Source: Acidimicrobiaceae bacterium
Lineage (GTDB): Bacteria; Actinomycetota; Acidimicrobiia; Acidimicrobiales; RAAP-2
Length of the DNA: 64,000 bases
NCBI GenBank assembly: GCA_003152015.1
Contig: PLZF01000047.1
Coordinates: 1-64,000 of the forward strand
Reading direction: 5' to 3'
Positions within the stretch are counted from its first letter, which is position 1. Each line of letters opens with the position of its first letter. Below the pieces are notes generated by a model. It searched no databases. It was given only the letters and a program-made list of their open reading frames with translations, and was not told the DNA's origin. Shown here piece after piece: positions 61,404 through 64,000 of this stretch. The position numbers and the translations under genes were made by a program.

Positions 61404-62645
61404 ATGAAGGCACTGGTGTTCGGGCTGGCACCTGACGGACCCGGGACACACGATCCCAGTGACGAACTGGATAGCCGTCTGGCCAAGCTTCCATTCGGTC
61501 TCCACGATGTGGACGAGGCCAAGCTGGTCCGCCCGGACTGGGTGATCACCCGGCCTCTTCTTTCGGGTGTGTGTGGGTCCGAGACCAAGCTGGTGCTGGG
61601 AGACTTCGACACCGGAGATATCGACAACCCGATGGCCGCCTTCTCGTCGATTCCCCACATCCCCGGGCATGAGGTGGTGGCCGAGGTGATGACGCTCGGC
61701 CCGGCGGCCACCGGCCTCGAAGTCGGCCAGCGTGTACTGCTCAACCCCTGGCTGACCTGTGGACCTCGAGGAGTCGATCCGCCGTGCCCGGCGTGTCAGA
61801 GCGGGGACCTGAACCTGTGTTGGAGTTTTACCGAGGGAGCCCTTGGACCTGGCGTCCATGTCGGAGTGGCCACCGATGCTCCTGGCGGTTGGGCGGAGCG
61901 GATGGCGGCCCACGACTCGATGCTCATTCCGGTTCCGGATTCCGTCAGCAACGAGGTTGCCGTCTTGGCTGACCCGTTCGCGGTATCCCTACATGCCATC
62001 GTCCGGCATCCACCTCCGCCGGGGGGCCGGGCCCTCGTCTACGGAGCCGGCGCGCTGGGGGTGACCAGCGTGGCGGTCCTACGGGCGCTCTATCCCGATG
62101 TCGAGATCGCCGTGGTCGCCCGTTTCCCCGCCCAGGCAGAGTTGGCCACCGTGTTCGGTGCCACCTTGGTGCTTGCCCACGAGCCCCGGCTCGGGTTGGT
62201 GGAGGCACTGGCCGAATGGTCGGGTGGCGTACTGCACACACCGTTCTCGGGGCTTCCGATGGCCCATCCCGGAGGCATCGACGTTATCTACGACACGGTG
62301 GCCCGGCCCGAGACCCTCGAGGTCGGTGTCCGGGTGCTGACCGAACGGGGCACCCTGGTCCAGACCGGCGTGCACACTCCGGGTCGATGGGAGTACACGC
62401 CTATCTATTTCAAGGAACTGTCCATCGTCGGCTCCAACGCTTTCGGGATAGAAGAAGTGGAAGGGGTGCGCCAACACGCCATCCGCCACTATCTCGACCT
62501 GGTGGTGGCGGGGCGGGTCGACCTGGCCGGCATGCTCACCCATCGGTTTCCGCTCGACCATTGGCACGATGCGCTACGCGCGCTGGCTGCCCAGGACGTC
62601 AGCGGGGCCGTGAAGGTGGCGTTCGGGCCCATCAACCAGGGCTAG
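61404..62645 (+). CDS. Zinc-dependent alcohol dehydrogenase
   Basis: A 413-residue MDR-family dehydrogenase. Catalytic zinc residues: SGVCGSETKL and PHIPGHEVVAEV; structural zinc Cys cluster in TCGPRGVDPPCPACQSGDLNLC; NAD loop LVYGAGALGVTSVAVLRAL. Substrate not evident. An in-frame TTG at 61401 is adjacent to the preferred ATG 61404. Its stop shares four bases (CTAG) with the stop of the convergent FGGY kinase. Confidence 0.86.
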   Translation: MKALVFGLAPDGPGTHDPSDELDSRLAKLPFGLHDVDEAKLVRPDWVITRPLLSGVCGSETKLVLGDFDTGDIDNPMAAFSSIPHIPGHEVVAEVMTLGPAATGLEVGQRVLLNPWLTCGPRGVDPPCPACQSGDLNLCWSFTEGALGPGVHVGVATDAPGGWAERMAAHDSMLIPVPDSVSNEVAVLADPFAVSLHAIVRHPPPPGGRALVYGAGALGVTSVAVLRALYPDVEIAVVARFPAQAELATVFGATLVLAHEPRLGLVEALAEWSGGVLHTPFSGLPMAHPGGIDVIYDTVARPETLEVGVRVLTERGTLVQTGVHTPGRWEYTPIYFKELSIVGSNAFGIEEVEGVRQHAIRHYLDLVVAGRVDLAGMLTHRFPLDHWHDALRALAAQDVSGAVKVAFGPINQG

Positions 62646-64000
62646 AAACCTGATCCGAGGGCGGTGAACCGTTGGTAACGGGCGTCGGTGGCCTGCCGCC
62701 ATGAGGGATCGGGGTCGATTCGCTGCCCACGCCGGGCCCAACGGGCCGAGCCCTCCAGCGAAGCCTCCAACCCCGCGGCCATCCGGGCCAGATAGGCGGC
62801 ACCGAGGGCAGCCCCCTCGGGTACCGCCACCGAATCGACCGGAAGCCCGGTGGCGTCGGCTACACCCGCCAACCATGGCGTCCGCTGGATTCCACCCCCG
62901 CTGGCCACGATCCGCCGGCCCTCGACGCCCGTGCGTTCGAGGATATTCCGCACTACGAACCCGCTCGCCTCGTAGGCGGCCCGGGACATGGTCGGGGGCC
63001 CATCGGTGATGTCGAGATCAAAGAGAGCGGCTCGTAGCGACGTGTCGTGGAACGGCACCCGTTCACCCCGGACATAGGGCAGCCACACCGGCACCCGCCG
63101 CGGATCTCCCGACCGCCCCCGGTCAGAAGGTTCGGTTGTGCGTCCTGCGCGGAGCAGTGATCGGGCCCAGTCGACGAACAGTGCACCGGCGTTACTCGGG
63201 CCACCCACCAACACCCGACCGGACACGGTGTGCGGTACCGTCCACAGTCCGGGGATCTCGACCCAGGTGTCGGTGACGACCCACACCACCAGGGTGGCGC
63301 CGAAGATGACAAGTACGTCACCCACGTCGTTGGCGCCAGCAACGATTTGATCGCAGAACGCATCGATGGTTCCGCCGGCGACCACCGTCTCGGGGTGGTC
63401 CCGCCCGCTCATCCCCCCTGGTGCGATCTCATCGGTCCCCACCACCGTGCGACTCCGGCGCAGAACTCCCGCCGATCGACCCGTTGGCACCACCTGAGGA
63501 AGCTGGCCACGGTCGACCCCGAAGCGGGTCAACAGTTCGTTATTCCACCGTCCCGACGTGTAGAGCTCCCCCAGCGTGGAAGCCACTGCGGTATCGATGG
63601 CGGGGCGTGCGGTCAGCACGTGGGTCGCTACGGCCTGCGCCGGCCAGAACCCGAACGCGTCAGGCATCTGTTGTGCCGTCCATCGGAGGAATCCTTCCGC
63701 GTCGGGCATTGGCCCACTCCGGCTGTCGCCAGGTGATCCCGGATCCGGGTTCCGCCCCCGGATGTCGCCGTAGAGGAGGCCGGGGGTGTGGGGGATGCCT
63801 CGACGATTCACCGCGGTGAGGGATGGGACCATCCCCGCCACACAGACCCCGGCGATGTAGGTGGGAACGGCGGCATCCGATTGTGTGGCATTGACGCCGG
63901 TTACTGCCTCTCGAACTGCCGTGAACGCTCGAAGCGGTCCGTGCCTCCACGCCGCCAGCGCGTTGTGCTCCATGTGGTCGCCAGACGTGTGGATCACATG
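62642..64000 (-). CDS. FGGY-family carbohydrate kinase, 5' end beyond the window
   Basis: The C-terminal 452 residues of an FGGY kinase, still open at the window edge, so the N-terminal phosphate-binding loop is missing. Visible parts: TYIAGVCVAGMVPSLTAV and YGDIRGRN near the sugar site, a middle region around TPWLAGVADATGLP, and the second ATPase block VVASGGGIQRTPW. Family members phosphorylate xylulose, ribulose or glycerol; the substrate is not decided. Convergent with the zinc dehydrogenase, with overlapping stops. Confidence 0.82.
   Translation of the reverse strand, partial: HVIHTSGDHMEHNALAAWRHGPLRAFTAVREAVTGVNATQSDAAVPTYIAGVCVAGMVPSLTAVNRRGIPHTPGLLYGDIRGRNPDPGSPGDSRSGPMPDAEGFLRWTAQQMPDAFGFWPAQAVATHVLTARPAIDTAVASTLGELYTSGRWNNELLTRFGVDRGQLPQVVPTGRSAGVLRRSRTVVGTDEIAPGGMSGRDHPETVVAGGTIDAFCDQIVAGANDVGDVLVIFGATLVVWVVTDTWVEIPGLWTVPHTVSGRVLVGGPSNAGALFVDWARSLLRAGRTTEPSDRGRSGDPRRVPVWLPYVRGERVPFHDTSLRAALFDLDITDGPPTMSRAAYEASGFVVRNILERTGVEGRRIVASGGGIQRTPWLAGVADATGLPVDSVAVPEGAALGAAYLARMAAGLEASLEGSARWARRGQRIDPDPSWRQATDARYQRFTALGSGF

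Overview
The window comes from a high-GC actinobacterium-like chromosome. GTG starts are frequent, stop and start codons often overlap as GTGA or ATGA, and the gene set is dominated by CoA-thioester chemistry: acyl-CoA dehydrogenases, acyl-CoA synthetases, thiolases, enoyl-CoA hydratases and CoA-transferases. This mix suits lipid- or steroid-degrading Actinomycetota, and an uncultured Acidimicrobiia-type organism is my best guess, but no rRNA or marker gene is present to prove it. I saw no tRNA, rRNA, CRISPR array, complete insertion sequence or phage genes.

Layout. 0-5 kb: a VapBC-type toxin-antitoxin pair, a DsbA-fold oxidoreductase, a divergent LysR/MFS pair and an aldo/keto reductase. 5.3-12 kb: a co-directional run of SnoaL-like protein, sulfatase, MurL, MurD2 and a DrrAB-type ABC transporter. 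MurL and MurD2 are the two enzymes of the alternative route that puts D-glutamate into peptidoglycan by ligating L-Glu and then epimerising it. 12-20 kb: a second large sulfatase, an acyl-CoA synthetase, an SDR, a class II aldolase, an RraA-like protein, a cupin and a ureidoglycolate-lyase-like protein. 20-27 kb: a fused IpdAB/glutaconate-type CoA-transferase converging on a four-gene Liv-type ABC importer with a fused LivH-LivM permease.

27-34 kb: a thiolase, then a stretch that by eye is less GC-rich and holds a neocarzinostatin-like lipoprotein, an SRPBCC protein, unassigned DNA, and a GMC oxidoreductase module (secreted protein, Tat-signal small subunit, catalytic subunit) whose catalytic gene is interrupted by a one-base frameshift. 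34-41 kb: a five-gene minus-strand operon (DMT transporter, acyl-CoA dehydrogenase, Cys-less thiolase-like protein, amidohydrolase, enoyl-CoA hydratase) and a divergent acyl-CoA dehydrogenase. 41-42.5 kb: an adenine deaminase followed by a broken RCC1-repeat remnant.

42.5-58 kb: a copper amine oxidase with a TetR regulator and a clear palindromic operator, then a cluster resembling actinobacterial steroid side-chain degradation: acyl-CoA synthetase, P450, 3Fe-4S ferredoxin, fused FadE34-like dehydrogenase, CaiB-type CoA-transferase, enoyl-CoA hydratase, a divergent pair of acyl-CoA dehydrogenases, and an Ltp2-like thiolase/aldolase overlapping a DUF35 zinc-ribbon protein. 58-64 kb: a second GMC oxidoreductase with its small subunit, an SDR, a zinc alcohol dehydrogenase, and an FGGY kinase cut by the window edge.

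The observations most worth following are the MurD2-MurL pair inside a sulfatase/ABC operon, the steroid-like cluster with both fused and split dehydrogenase architectures, the two GMC/small-subunit modules, and several perfect long inverted repeats.
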